From assembly GCA_937900965.1 (NCBI GenBank), contig CALCGJ010000198.1, forward strand, positions 1 through 37,032: a stretch of DNA of 37,032 nt, read 5' to 3'. A program made the translations under genes and the position numbers. Shown here piece after piece: positions 1 through 10,248 of the stretch. A model generated the notes under the pieces. The model was not told the origin of the DNA. It was given only the letters and a program-made list of their open reading frames with translations, and searched no databases. Positions within the stretch are counted from its first letter, which is position 1. Each line of letters starts with the position of its first letter. This DNA comes from an uncultured Bacteroidota bacterium. Lineage in GTDB: Bacteria > Bacteroidota > Bacteroidia > Bacteroidales > FEN-979.

Positions 1-2
1 AA

Positions 3-332
3 GTTCCGGTCAGCATGGAACCGCCTCTTAACAATGAACCCGAAACCACCCAACCTCAAACCAGCCCCCGGCAACCCAGCCCCCGACAAACCGGGGCATC
101 CGAAACCGTTAACTATGCTGTAATAGTGGGAGCGTTCGGAGTGGAAAGCAATGCACAGAGGCTGGTCAGGAAACTAAACCAAAAGGGAGTCAAGGCAACT
201 ATCTTTGACCGGTCATCCCGAGGCCTCTCCAGGGTTGCCGCCGGAGTTTTTACAAACCAGGCTGAAGCAGTCAGAATGATGAGTACCATGAAAACCAGCG
301 GATTTCCTGGAGCCTGGATACTGGAAAAATAG
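3..332 (+). CDS. SPOR domain-containing protein, C-terminal part (5' end probably outside window)
   Basis: VNYAVIVGAFGVESNAQRLVRKLNQKG...GFPGAWILEK matches the SPOR fold pattern. The frame is open to the window edge, so the ATG at 15 may not be the true start. Confidence 0.75.
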   Translation, partial: VPVSMEPPLNNEPETTQPQTSPRQPSPRQTGASETVNYAVIVGAFGVESNAQRLVRKLNQKGVKATIFDRSSRGLSRVAAGVFTNQAEAVRMMSTMKTSGFPGAWILEK

Positions 333-339
333 GTTAAGA

Positions 340-1014
340 GTGGCCAAAAAAAAGCTTATCCATTTTACCGAAAATATTTCGTTCCCGCATCTTTTTCAAC
401 CTCGTTATGCTGAACTTCAGCCGGAGTTTCGGTTAAAGGGAAGGTGGCGGGAAGATTTTTTTCGAAACAATCAGCCCATCACACTTGAACTCGGTTGTGG
501 AAAAGGTGAATATACAACTGGGCTGGCCAGGGAGTTTCCGGAACGAAATTTCATTGGGATAGATATCAAAGGTGCACGGTTATGGAGGGGATGCAAAACG
601 GTTGAGGAAGAAGATCTGAAGAATGTAGCTTTTATCCGATCCCGGGCCGATCATATCGAGAATCTTTTTCAGCCAGGTGAGATCGGTGAAATATGGATTA
701 CCTTCCCCGATCCTCAACCGGGAAAAGAGCGAAAGAGACTTACTGCTCCTGTATTTCTTAAACGTTATCAACGGATTTTAAAACCTTCAGGTATCATTCA
801 CCTGAAGACCGACGACAGGGAGTTTTACAACTACACCAGGGAAGTACTTAAGGAGTATCAGGCGGAGATCCTGCTGGCAACCGAAGACCTTCACAATGTA
901 TATAAAAATGAACCGGTTGCGCAGATCCTAACCTATTATGAATCAATCTGGCTGGAACAGGGGAAAAAGATTGCATACCTCAGATTCCAATTCAAAATTC
1001 AGGATAAGAACTAA
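340..1014 (+). CDS. trmB: tRNA (guanine(46)-N7)-methyltransferase
   Basis: ELGCGKGEYTTGLA SAM motif and FIGIDIKGARLWRG...WITFPDPQPGKERKRLT, typical of TrmB. GTG start. Confidence 0.92.
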   Translation: MAKKKLIHFTENISFPHLFQPRYAELQPEFRLKGRWREDFFRNNQPITLELGCGKGEYTTGLAREFPERNFIGIDIKGARLWRGCKTVEEEDLKNVAFIRSRADHIENLFQPGEIGEIWITFPDPQPGKERKRLTAPVFLKRYQRILKPSGIIHLKTDDREFYNYTREVLKEYQAEILLATEDLHNVYKNEPVAQILTYYESIWLEQGKKIAYLRFQFKIQDKN

Positions 1015-1041
1015 ACGAAAGATACTATAAAACATACAGTT

Positions 1042-3204
1042 ATGACTAAGATTATCAGACTTTTTACCATTATTTCTCTACTCACGATTCACCACTCACT
1101 CTCTGCCGATGAAGGGATGTGGATCCCCCTGCTTTTAAATAAAAACATCGAGCAGATGCAACAGATGGGTTGGAAATTATCAGCCGAGGATATCTACAGC
1201 GTTAATCACTCCAGCCTCAAGGATGCCATTGTGATGTTCGGCCGGGGTTGTACCGGTGAGGTGGTCTCTCCCAACGGACTTCTGCTGACCAACCACCATT
1301 GCGGGTTTGGGGTTATCCAGCGTCACAGCTCCCTGGAGCACGACTACCTGACCGATGGGTATTGGGCGGAATCAATGGAGAAAGAATTGCCAAATCCCGG
1401 CTTGACAGTCACCTTCCTGGTGTGGATGGAAGATGTAACATCACAGGTTCTCGATGGCGTGACCGACACTCTTTCGGAGAAAGAACGGGAAACACTAATC
1501 AGGAAAAATGGGCAGACTATTGTGGATACAGCTGAAAAGGGAACCCATTATAATGCACGCGTAGTTCCGTATTTTCATGGGAACCAATACTATCTCTATG
1601 TGACAGAGGTATTCAAAGATATCCGGTTTGTGGGGGCGCCCCCATCGGGGATCGGAAAATTCGGTGGCGATACTGATAACTGGATGTGGCCCCGCCATAC
1701 AGGTGATTTCTCGGTCTTCCGGATTTATGCCGACTCCAACAATATGCCTGCCGGGTATTCGAAAGATAATGTCCCATACAAACCGAAACACTATTTCCCA
1801 ATCTCTCTTGGAGGGTACGAGGCGGGCGATTTTACATTGCTGTTTGGCAATCCCGGCTCCACCAGGGAATACCTGCCCTCTTTTGCAATGGATCTGATCG
1901 CACTCAAAGAGAATCCAGTGAAAATCGGTTTGCGACAGAAAAGGCTGGATATAATCGGTAATGCTATGGATACGAGCCGGCTGGTAAGGATTCAATATGC
2001 CTCAAAGCATGCCGGAATTTCCAATTACTGGAAGAAAATGATTGGAGAAACCCGTGGAATCACCAGGGCTGATGGTGTCACCAGGAAGCAGGAATTTGAA
2101 ACGAGTTTCCAGGATTGGGCAAATTTTCACCGGAATGGCCAAAGAGATTTCAGCGGGATTCTTCCCATGTTTGAGAGCCTATATAATGAGTTGTATCCCA
2201 TAGACATGGCTTACACATATTTGCGTGAAGCCGGTATGGCGCCGGAAATTTTCCGCTTGCCTCTCTCCTCAGAGAACCTTATCGGGCAAGCGGGTGATAA
2301 AGAAATTAGTGATGAAAAAATAGATGAAGATGTTTCGGGTCTGATGCTGTCTGCCCATGGATTTTATAAGAACTACCAGCCTTTGATCGATCAGAAGATT
2401 ACAGTGGAAATGTTAAAGGAGATGCAGGATCATATGGATAAGAATTACCTCCCCGATATATTTAAATTGATCGGGAAAAAGTATCATGGTGATGTGCAGG
2501 CTTATGTGGAGAATCTTTTTGCAACTTCACTTTTTACTGACTCAACCAGGCTATATGATTTCCTGACTAATTTCAAGCGGAAGTCGGCACGGAAGATCTC
2601 TGCTGACCCAGCTTACCTGTTGGCACAAAGCATCATGGAAAGGTATCAGGAAGATATTCTTCCGGTAATAAGAGAGATCACCTCTGGAATAGACAGTTTG
2701 CAAAGGATATACATGCTGGCGTTAATGGAAATGCAGCCAGACCGCAAATTTTATCCTGATGCAAATTCAACCATGAGAGTTTGTTATGGACAGGTCGATG
2801 GTTTTGAACCAGCCAATGGGGTCTCTTATAATTATTACACAACAACTCAGGGAATCCTGGAGAAAGAGGACTCAACCATCTATGATTATACCGTAGATCA
2901 ACGGTTGAAAGAGCTGATTGGTTCAGCCGATTATGGAAGATATGCAGATGATGACGGCACCCTGCATGTAGCTTTTATCTCCACGATTCACTCTACCGGT
3001 GGCAATTCCGGTGCACCGGTACTGAATGGCGACGGAGAGTTGATCGGAATCAATTTCGACAGAAACTGGGAGGGAACCATGAGCGACCTGATGTATGATC
3101 CCGATCAGTGCAGAAATATTATCCTTGACATTCGATACCTGCTTTTCATCATTGATAAGTATGCAGGAGCAGGCTGGTTAACAGAAGAGATGGATATCAG
3201 GTAA
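1042..3204 (+). CDS. dpp11: S46 family peptidase, DPP11-like dipeptidyl-peptidase
   Basis: Signal peptide; TNHHCGFGVIQ catalytic His region; GNSGAPVLNGDGELIGINFDRNWEG catalytic Ser region, with Arg at Ser+18. Confidence 0.88.
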   Translation: MTKIIRLFTIISLLTIHHSLSADEGMWIPLLLNKNIEQMQQMGWKLSAEDIYSVNHSSLKDAIVMFGRGCTGEVVSPNGLLLTNHHCGFGVIQRHSSLEHDYLTDGYWAESMEKELPNPGLTVTFLVWMEDVTSQVLDGVTDTLSEKERETLIRKNGQTIVDTAEKGTHYNARVVPYFHGNQYYLYVTEVFKDIRFVGAPPSGIGKFGGDTDNWMWPRHTGDFSVFRIYADSNNMPAGYSKDNVPYKPKHYFPISLGGYEAGDFTLLFGNPGSTREYLPSFAMDLIALKENPVKIGLRQKRLDIIGNAMDTSRLVRIQYASKHAGISNYWKKMIGETRGITRADGVTRKQEFETSFQDWANFHRNGQRDFSGILPMFESLYNELYPIDMAYTYLREAGMAPEIFRLPLSSENLIGQAGDKEISDEKIDEDVSGLMLSAHGFYKNYQPLIDQKITVEMLKEMQDHMDKNYLPDIFKLIGKKYHGDVQAYVENLFATSLFTDSTRLYDFLTNFKRKSARKISADPAYLLAQSIMERYQEDILPVIREITSGIDSLQRIYMLALMEMQPDRKFYPDANSTMRVCYGQVDGFEPANGVSYNYYTTTQGILEKEDSTIYDYTVDQRLKELIGSADYGRYADDDGTLHVAFISTIHSTGGNSGAPVLNGDGELIGINFDRNWEGTMSDLMYDPDQCRNIILDIRYLLFIIDKYAGAGWLTEEMDIR

Positions 3205-3208
3205 GAAC

Positions 3209-4070
3209 CTACTTTCTGTAGATTCCGAGAAGGGCCTTGTCGATTGATGGGTACTGAAACTTGAAGCCGTTTTTTAACAGTTTCTCCGGCAGCGCCTTTT
3301 TTCCGTCAATAAGTACCACGGCACCTTCGCCATAGATAAGCTTCAAAAGGAATTTGGGAATACTGAAATAAACAGGTTGTTCAAACATCTTGCCCAGACT
3401 CTCTGAAAAGAGATAATTATCCGTTGGGTACTCACCAACAGCATTAACAACACCAACTATCTCCGGGTGATTGATGACAAAGAGAAAAATCTCTGTCAGA
3501 TCATCGATATGGATCCATGAAACACCCTGGTTCCCGTTTCCAATCCGTGCGCCAATCCCTTTTTTGAAAGGAGGTGCCAATTTCTCCAGCGCTCCTTCAT
3601 CTTTGGCAAGTACCACTCCCATTCTAAGGATGACAACCCGGCAGGAAGAATCCGCAATCATAGCTTCAGATTCCCACTCCTGACAAAGTTTTGCAAGGAA
3701 GTTATCGGCGAACCCGAGGCTCTCTTCCGTATGTTTGTTTTTATCGTTATAAACATCAACGCCTGAGGCACTGATCAGGCACTTCGGGGTGTCAGGAGCG
3801 TCGAGAATCGCTTTGACGATTTTCCGTGTTGTCAGGATACGACTGTCGTATAATTCGTTTTTATAGGCAGTATTCCATTTTCGGGAGACCGGGGCACCGG
3901 TCAGGTTAATGACTATATCCTGCCCGTTAACATAGTTCGCACAAAAGTCGGCATCACTTTTTGCAAACCCTTCACGATTTACTATGGTAAGCACATGATC
4001 ATGAGAACGCAATGCCATCTTCAGATGGTTTCCGATAAATCCGGAAGCACCAAACAATGCAATATTCATG
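3209..4070 (-). CDS. TIGR01777-type NAD(P)-dependent epimerase/dehydratase family protein
   Basis: MNIALFGASGFIGNHL Rossmann motif, DIVINLTGAPVSRKW, SWIHIDDLTEIFLF, DUF1731-like tail. Start placed at the internal Met (4070) rather than 4144. Confidence 0.85.
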
Positions 4071-4116
4071 GAATAAGATTTTTCTGTAAAGATAAAGCGA
4101 TTCAGTTGATAATGAT

Positions 4117-4124
4117 TATTTTTG
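4117..4124 (+). promoter_or_regulatory. putative -7 element (TATTTTTG) upstream of mutA
   Basis: Matches TAnnTTTG, 21 nt upstream of ATG 4146. No convincing -33 element. Confidence 0.35.
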
Positions 4125-4145
4125 TTCACTACGAATTGCTGCAAT

Positions 4146-6029
4146 ATGGAGTTGAATGATTCTAAAACCCTCTTTAATGATTTCCCACCTGTAACTATTG
4201 AACAGTGGGAGGAGAAGATCAGGAAGGATCTAAAGGGGGCTGACTATGCCAAAACGCTGATTTGGGAAACCCCGGAGGGATTCCCGGTGAAACCATATTA
4301 TTGTATGGAGGATCTGGAAGGTTTGGAATACTTGAAAATACTACCGGGAGAGTTCCCATACCTCCGGGATTTCAAGCAGGGTGGGAATGACTGGATTATC
4401 CGTCAGGATATTCCCTCTGATCAGGTTGAAAAAGCCAACAAAACTGCCCTGGATGCCATCACCTGTGGAGCCCGGGCTATCGGATTCAATTCGAGGGAAA
4501 TCGTTACCCACCCACAGATGCAGGCACTTCTTGCCGGGATTGATTTGGAACAAATAGCTGTTCATTTCTTTCGTTCAAGATCATATCCACTGACGACAGC
4601 ACTTTTTTTGTATGAAATTAATCGTCGGGGAATTGATCCGAAATTGGTTACCGGTTCCATTAATTTTGATCCGATTAGCTACCTGCTCATGCATGGAGAT
4701 TTCTATGTCTCGCAGGCCAGCAATCTTGAAGAGGCAAAATATTTGGTTAAGAATTTACAAAAAAATATCCCGAAATTCAACGTAATCAACATAAACGGTT
4801 ACCGTTTCCAGGATGCCGGATCCACACTTGTTCAGGAGCTTGCATTTGCACTTGCCTCAGGGAATGAATACCTCGCCGGGCTTTCAGAAATAGGGTTATC
4901 CTCGGATTCAGTAGCATCGCGGATCTCCTTTACGTTTGCTGTTGGGTCCAGCTACTTTCTGGAAATTGCCAAACTTCGGGCAGCCCGCCTGCTCTGGGCG
5001 AAAATTGTGGATCAATATCAACCGGACAAAAAAGAGTCGTGCAGGATGAATATCCATTGTATAACTGCCCGATGGAACAAGACGATTTTTGATCCGTATG
5101 TCAATATGTTACGAACCACTACGGAAGGAATGTCTGGGGCTATTGGGAACACAAACTCTCTCTCGATCCTTCCATTTGACATCCCCTATGAAACTCCTGA
5201 ACCGATTGCTGAACGGATTGCCAGGAACCAACAGTTGATCTTCAAAGAAGAGGCGTATCTCGACAAGGTAGTGGATCCGGCAGCCGGATCCTACTTTATT
5301 GAAAACATGACAGACTCTTTGGCTCTTCACGCCTGGAACCTCTTTAAGGAGGTTGAGGCGCATGGTGGTATGATAGAATCAACTAAACAGGGTTTTGTTC
5401 AGGAATCCATTGCTTCATCAAGGAGACAGAAGGAGAAAGAATTTTCTCAACGGAAATTGCTTCTATTGGGGACAAACCAGTATCCTAACCTCACGGATCA
5501 GATGCTAGCCAAAATCACCACGGATATTTCGGGTGAATATAAGGGCCCATCGACCTACGAAAGGATGCTCCCGTTTCGGGCGGCTGAACCTTTTGAGAAA
5601 CTGCGACTGGCCACAGAACAATATATTGCCTCAGGGAATAAAGCTCCCACTGTTTTTCTCTTTACCATGGGAACCCTTTCAATGTTACGGGCCAGGGCAG
5701 GATTTGCATCCAATTTCTTCGGGTGTGCCGGTTATAGAATCATCGACAATCCGGGATTCGGGTCAATTGATCAGGGTGTTAAAGCAGCTTTGGAGTCAAA
5801 CCCCGATATAGTAGTTATCTGCAGTTCTGATGATGAATATCAGAAGATCGTCCCGGATATTACCAGCAAACTGAAGGATCAGAGGCCCACCCTTTATGTT
5901 GTTGTGGCAGGATATCCTGAGAAGATCGTTGAAGAGCTGCAACTATCCGGCGTGGATGATTTCATTCATGTCAAAAGCAATTTATTAGAAGTTTTAATTT
6001 CCTGTCAACACCGATTAGGAATTCAATAA
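4146..6029 (+). CDS. mutA: methylmalonyl-CoA mutase small subunit
   Basis: Co-linear similarity to the MutB-type TIM barrel (GYRFQDAGSTLVQELAFALASGNEYL, ISFTFAVGSSYFLEIAKLRAARLLWAKI), but with no DxHxxG B12 motif. ATG at 4146 preferred over the TTG at 4122. Confidence 0.9.
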   Translation: MELNDSKTLFNDFPPVTIEQWEEKIRKDLKGADYAKTLIWETPEGFPVKPYYCMEDLEGLEYLKILPGEFPYLRDFKQGGNDWIIRQDIPSDQVEKANKTALDAITCGARAIGFNSREIVTHPQMQALLAGIDLEQIAVHFFRSRSYPLTTALFLYEINRRGIDPKLVTGSINFDPISYLLMHGDFYVSQASNLEEAKYLVKNLQKNIPKFNVININGYRFQDAGSTLVQELAFALASGNEYLAGLSEIGLSSDSVASRISFTFAVGSSYFLEIAKLRAARLLWAKIVDQYQPDKKESCRMNIHCITARWNKTIFDPYVNMLRTTTEGMSGAIGNTNSLSILPFDIPYETPEPIAERIARNQQLIFKEEAYLDKVVDPAAGSYFIENMTDSLALHAWNLFKEVEAHGGMIESTKQGFVQESIASSRRQKEKEFSQRKLLLLGTNQYPNLTDQMLAKITTDISGEYKGPSTYERMLPFRAAEPFEKLRLATEQYIASGNKAPTVFLFTMGTLSMLRARAGFASNFFGCAGYRIIDNPGFGSIDQGVKAALESNPDIVVICSSDDEYQKIVPDITSKLKDQRPTLYVVVAGYPEKIVEELQLSGVDDFIHVKSNLLEVLISCQHRLGIQ

Positions 6030-6036
6030 AACAGAT

Positions 6037-6450
6037 ATGAATCTGGAAGATCATACTGAGCATTCCGAAAAGAGATCTCTCGATATTCTGGTTGTAGAAG
6101 ATAATATGATCAACCAGCGATTGCTCATGGCATCCCTTGCCAGAATTGGACATAAAGTGGATAGTGCTGCAGATGGACAAATAGCGGTCAATAAATTCAA
6201 AGAAAACAAATACGATGTTATCCTGATGGATATCATGATGCCGAACATGGATGGTGTTACTGCATGTAAGTTGATCAGGGAAGAGGAAAAAGAACGAAGC
6301 ATCCCTGAATCGGAACGGATTAAGATCATCGCAATTACCGCCAATGCATTTGAGGATGACCAGGATAGTTTTTTAGATGCAGGGATGGATGAGATGATGA
6401 ACAAACCGGTAGATATTGAAGAACTTCAACAAAAGCTTAATCTGATATGA
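6037..6450 (+). CDS. stand-alone response regulator receiver domain protein
   Basis: DILVVEDNMINQRLL...YDVILMDIMMPNMDGV...IIAITANAFEDD...MNKPVD: complete receiver with phospho-acceptor Asp and no output domain. Confidence 0.9.
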   Translation: MNLEDHTEHSEKRSLDILVVEDNMINQRLLMASLARIGHKVDSAADGQIAVNKFKENKYDVILMDIMMPNMDGVTACKLIREEEKERSIPESERIKIIAITANAFEDDQDSFLDAGMDEMMNKPVDIEELQQKLNLI

Positions 6451-7265
6451 AATTTTTTTTAATACTCCTGCTGTTCTGCCTGCTGATGGTATGGGGTGTG
6501 AATCCAGGATATTCACAGGAGGAACAGATTCTTGATGAGACAGAAGAGGCCGCGCCCGGAAAAGTGACACTGAATGTAGGAGCCGACCTGGTCAGCCGAT
6601 ATATCTGGCGGGGGCAGAACTTTGGCAGCTCAGCTGCTATTCAGCCTACCTTATCAGTAGATGCTTTTGGATTCAGTTTAGGTGCGTGGGGATCCTATGC
6701 TTTTTCGAGGCATACCTTCTGGGTTAATGACACCATCTCGTTGGACTATAGTTTTAATGAACTCGACCTTTTTTTATCATATACCTACAAATATTTCACT
6801 GTGATGTTGGTCGATTATTATGCTCCTTTGCCGATTGATACACTTCCCGGAGCAAACTATTTTCATTGGAAGAATAAGGATACATGGCACACCCTTGAAG
6901 TCTCCCTGATTTTTAACGGCCCGGAAAAATTTCCCATTCAGGTCATGGCTTCTACACTCATATATGGTGCCGATAAAGGGAAAGATACAACAGGTATCTT
7001 AGGCCTTGGAACCCAGAATAATTATTCAACTTACTTTGAACTTTCCTACCAGTTTGATGTAAAGGGATTTGGTATCCGGCCATTCATCGGCGGGATTCCG
7101 TTCGAGAGTTCCTGGTACGGACCAAAAGCGGGAATCAATAATGTGGGTGTCAATGTTCGGAAGGAGATACCAATCTCTAAGAAATTCTCCATTCCGATCC
7201 AATCAACCCTAATGTTTAACCCTATGTCAAAAAAAGCATACATGGTGTTTATCCTCTCATTGTAA
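6447..7265 (+). CDS. outer-membrane beta-barrel protein, TorF/Gcw_chp-like putative porin
   Basis: Signal peptide, then VTLNVGADLVSRYIWRGQNFGSSAAIQPTLSVDAFGFSLGAWGSYAF; alternating beta-strand pattern. ATGA overlap with the preceding CDS. Confidence 0.65.
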   Translation: MKFFLILLLFCLLMVWGVNPGYSQEEQILDETEEAAPGKVTLNVGADLVSRYIWRGQNFGSSAAIQPTLSVDAFGFSLGAWGSYAFSRHTFWVNDTISLDYSFNELDLFLSYTYKYFTVMLVDYYAPLPIDTLPGANYFHWKNKDTWHTLEVSLIFNGPEKFPIQVMASTLIYGADKGKDTTGILGLGTQNNYSTYFELSYQFDVKGFGIRPFIGGIPFESSWYGPKAGINNVGVNVRKEIPISKKFSIPIQSTLMFNPMSKKAYMVFILSL

Positions 7266-7299
7266 CAATTTTCTTCAACTCGTTTACTGAATAAATCCT

Positions 7300-9453
7300 A
7301 TGAGGCCCAGTTTTAAAAACATTGATTATAAAATCCAGCAGCGTCAGTCATCCTCTTACAAAGAGTGGAAAAAGGAGCATGGCATTAAACCCGACTGGTT
7401 AACTCCAGAACAGATTCCGTTGAAACCTGTTTATGGGGAGTCTGACCTGCAGAATCTGGAGCATCTTCATTTTTCGGCCGGACTCCCTCCTTTTCTCCGT
7501 GGACCCTATTCAACTATGTATGTGATGCGTCCCTGGACCATCCGGCAATACGCTGGGTTCTCCACTGCTGAAGAGTCTAATGCATTTTACAGACGTAACC
7601 TGGCATCCGGTCAAAAGGGCCTCTCGGTTGCTTTTGATCTTGCCACCCACCGGGGTTATGACTCCGACCATGAACGGGTTGTTGGTGATGTTGGAAAAGC
7701 AGGCGTAGCGATCGATACCGTTGAGGATATGAAGGTGCTCTTCGATCAGATACCCCTCGACAAGATGTCGGTTTCAATGACAATGAATGGAGCCGTATTG
7801 CCTATACTTGCTTTTTTCATCGTTGCTGCAGAGGAACAGGGAGTTCCTGTTGAAGATTTGAATGGAACGATTCAGAACGACATTCTCAAGGAGTTTATGG
7901 TTCGCAATACCTATATCTATCCTCCAGGTCCGTCAATGAAGATTATCGCAGACATTTTTGCTTTTACGACAGAGTTCATGCCAAAATTTAACTCGATCAG
8001 TATCAGCGGATATCATATGCAGGAAGCCGGGGCTACCTGCGACATTGAACTGGCGTATACACTGGCCGATGGCCTGGAATATTTACGTACAGGAGTAAAT
8101 GCAGGAATGGATATCGATGCGTTTGCACCCAGGATCTCGTTTTTCTGGGGATCGGGGATGAATTTTTTTATGGAGATAGCCAAAATGCGTGCTGCACGGA
8201 TGTTATGGGCAAAGATCGTGAAGCAGTTTGATCCGAAAAATCCTAAGTCGATGGCCTTGCGCACACATACCCAAACTTCGGGATGGAGCCTCACTGAGCA
8301 GGATCCTTTTAACAATGTTACCCGCACCTGCATTGAGGCGCTTGGGGCTGTTTTGGGTCATACACAGTCGCTGCACACCAACTCTCTCGATGAAGCGATT
8401 GCATTGCCTACTGATTTCTCTGCCAGGATCTCTCGTAACACACAGCTATACCTTCAGGAGGAGACCAACATCTGCCGTTCTCTCGACCCATGGGCAGGTT
8501 CCTATTTTATTGAGACACTTACAAGTCAGATTGCCCACCAGGCATGGCAGCATATTTTGGAGATTGAAGAGTTGGGAGGGATGGCCAAAGCCATTGAGAC
8601 AGGCATACCAAAAATGCGGATAGAAGAGGCGGCAGCGCGCAAGCAGGCTCGCATTGACACTGGGAAAGACAAAATCATTGGTGTGAATACCTGTCGTCTT
8701 GAAAAAGAGGAGCCAATGGAGACCCTTGAAGTAGATAATTCAGCTGTCCGTGAAGCCCAGATCGGCCACTTGAAAAAACTCAAGACAGAGCGGAATACTG
8801 ATGAGGTGGAGAAGTCCCTGGATGCCCTGACACAAGCTGCGGAGACCGTAGAAGGGAATCTGCTTGCACTATCGGTTGATGCTGCCCGAAAGAGGGCAAC
8901 TCTGGGTGAAATTTCATTAGCATTGGAAAAAGTTTACGGGAGGTATAAAGCAGTGATACGATCTATTTCAGGAGTCTACTCCTCAGAATCTCACGACAGT
9001 GATGCCTTTACCCGAGCCCGGGAACTGGCTGATAAATTTGCAGAACTTGATGGACGTCGCCCCCGCATCATGATAGCCAAGATGGGGCAGGATGGCCATG
9101 ATCGAGGTGCCAAAGTGGTAGCAACCGGTTATGCTGACATCGGCTTTGACGTTGACATCGGACCCCTTTTTCAAACCCCCGCAGAAGCAGCTAAGCAAGC
9201 TGTTGAAAACGATGTTCATTTCCTGGGCGTATCCAGCCTTGCAGCCGGCCACAAAACCCTGGTTCCCCAGGTCATCGAAGAGTTGAAGAAACTGGGACGG
9301 GAAGATATCCTGGTGATCGTTGGTGGTGTGATCCCTCATCAGGATTATGATTTCCTTTACAAAGCAGGGGCTGCTGCTATCTTCGGACCCGGTACCATTA
9401 TCCCCGAAGCCGGGATTCGGATGTTGGAGATGCTGATTGAGAGTAGAGGTTAA
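7300..9453 (+). CDS. mutB: methylmalonyl-CoA mutase large subunit
   Basis: [58 protein letters not shown] and the B12-binding [32 protein letters not shown]. Confidence 0.97.
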   Translation: MRPSFKNIDYKIQQRQSSSYKEWKKEHGIKPDWLTPEQIPLKPVYGESDLQNLEHLHFSAGLPPFLRGPYSTMYVMRPWTIRQYAGFSTAEESNAFYRRNLASGQKGLSVAFDLATHRGYDSDHERVVGDVGKAGVAIDTVEDMKVLFDQIPLDKMSVSMTMNGAVLPILAFFIVAAEEQGVPVEDLNGTIQNDILKEFMVRNTYIYPPGPSMKIIADIFAFTTEFMPKFNSISISGYHMQEAGATCDIELAYTLADGLEYLRTGVNAGMDIDAFAPRISFFWGSGMNFFMEIAKMRAARMLWAKIVKQFDPKNPKSMALRTHTQTSGWSLTEQDPFNNVTRTCIEALGAVLGHTQSLHTNSLDEAIALPTDFSARISRNTQLYLQEETNICRSLDPWAGSYFIETLTSQIAHQAWQHILEIEELGGMAKAIETGIPKMRIEEAAARKQARIDTGKDKIIGVNTCRLEKEEPMETLEVDNSAVREAQIGHLKKLKTERNTDEVEKSLDALTQAAETVEGNLLALSVDAARKRATLGEISLALEKVYGRYKAVIRSISGVYSSESHDSDAFTRARELADKFAELDGRRPRIMIAKMGQDGHDRGAKVVATGYADIGFDVDIGPLFQTPAEAAKQAVENDVHFLGVSSLAAGHKTLVPQVIEELKKLGREDILVIVGGVIPHQDYDFLYKAGAAAIFGPGTIIPEAGIRMLEMLIESRG

Positions 9454-9483
9454 GGTTCAAGATTCAAGGTTCAAGATTCAAGG
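9454..9483. repeat. heptamer tandem repeat, about 4 x RRTTCAA
   Basis: GGTTCAA GATTCAA GGTTCAA GATTCAA directly after the mutB stop codon. Confidence 0.85.
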
Positions 9484-9500
9484 GTCGGGGTAAATCTTCT

Positions 9501-9535
9501 GCCAACTGCCAACTGCCCACTGCCAACTGCCAACT
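9501..9535. repeat. heptamer tandem repeat, 5 x GCCAACT (one unit GCCCACT)
   Basis: gccaact gccaact gcccact gccaact gccaact read directly. Confidence 0.9.
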
Positions 9536-9555
9536 GAACTTCGTGGCGCGTTTTG

Positions 9556-10158
9556 TCAGTTTTTGATAATTTTTCCTGCCAAAATTTGTTCCCCTTCAAA
9601 AGAAACCCTAACGAGATATAATCCGGCTGGGAGGTGGGTAATGGAAATTTTGGAAAATGGAGCCGATTGGGTCCAGTCGGTTTCGATCCATCCTCCGGAA
9701 GGGGTGCTCCCTTCAGGTGGCCATTGCTGAACCGGTGTCATCAGCAAACGCCCGTCAAGGAATTGTTCCCATTCCCGGGCAATTGCGGTTTTTTGGGAAA
9801 ATGGCAACTGGTCAGAGAATTGTATCCTGTTAATAAGGTCTTGTGAAAAAATTGCTTTTGCCTTCGAGTCATCTTCTTTTGAAAGGAGAAAGTCATTCGT
9901 AACGGAGTAGGCATAGATTGGCCGGGTTGATTTAGAAGTGGAGGCAATGACGAATCCGGAAGGTGCAAACTGGAAGATATGCCCTATCGGCTGCATCTCC
10001 TTTGAAAGGAGTGTTAGTGAGCCCCGAAGAACGGCTTCCGGGTTTTCGCCAGTCATGAATTTTTGAGAAGCACGGTTCAGATCTTCAAAAGTGACCTCCT
10101 GGGCCTGAATGGATCCAAAAGATGCCAGGCATACAAGGGTTATTGCGAACAGTTTCAT
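9556..10158 (-). CDS. secreted Spi-like (C10 protease propeptide/inhibitor) protein with a T9SS C-terminal tail and no catalytic domain
   Basis: Signal peptide MKLFAITLVCLASFGSIQAQ; GFVIASTSKSTRPIYAYS and REWEQFL as in streptopain propeptides; ends ITHLPAGLYLVRVSFEGEQILAGKIIKN, a type A sorting-domain tail. Confidence 0.55.
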   Translation of the reverse strand: MKLFAITLVCLASFGSIQAQEVTFEDLNRASQKFMTGENPEAVLRGSLTLLSKEMQPIGHIFQFAPSGFVIASTSKSTRPIYAYSVTNDFLLSKEDDSKAKAIFSQDLINRIQFSDQLPFSQKTAIAREWEQFLDGRLLMTPVQQWPPEGSTPSGGWIETDWTQSAPFSKISITHLPAGLYLVRVSFEGEQILAGKIIKN

Positions 10159-10248
10159 ATGGCAGTGATTAATATCTTTCAAAGATACATATTCAATTGA
10201 ATCATTGCCAGAAAAAATCGGTAACTTGCCTCATCTAATCTATGAGAG

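Noticed and set aside
1495-1995. 166-aa antisense ORF within the S46 peptidase gene
   Set aside because: Fully antisense to a clear protein family; no recognisable domain. Likely spurious.
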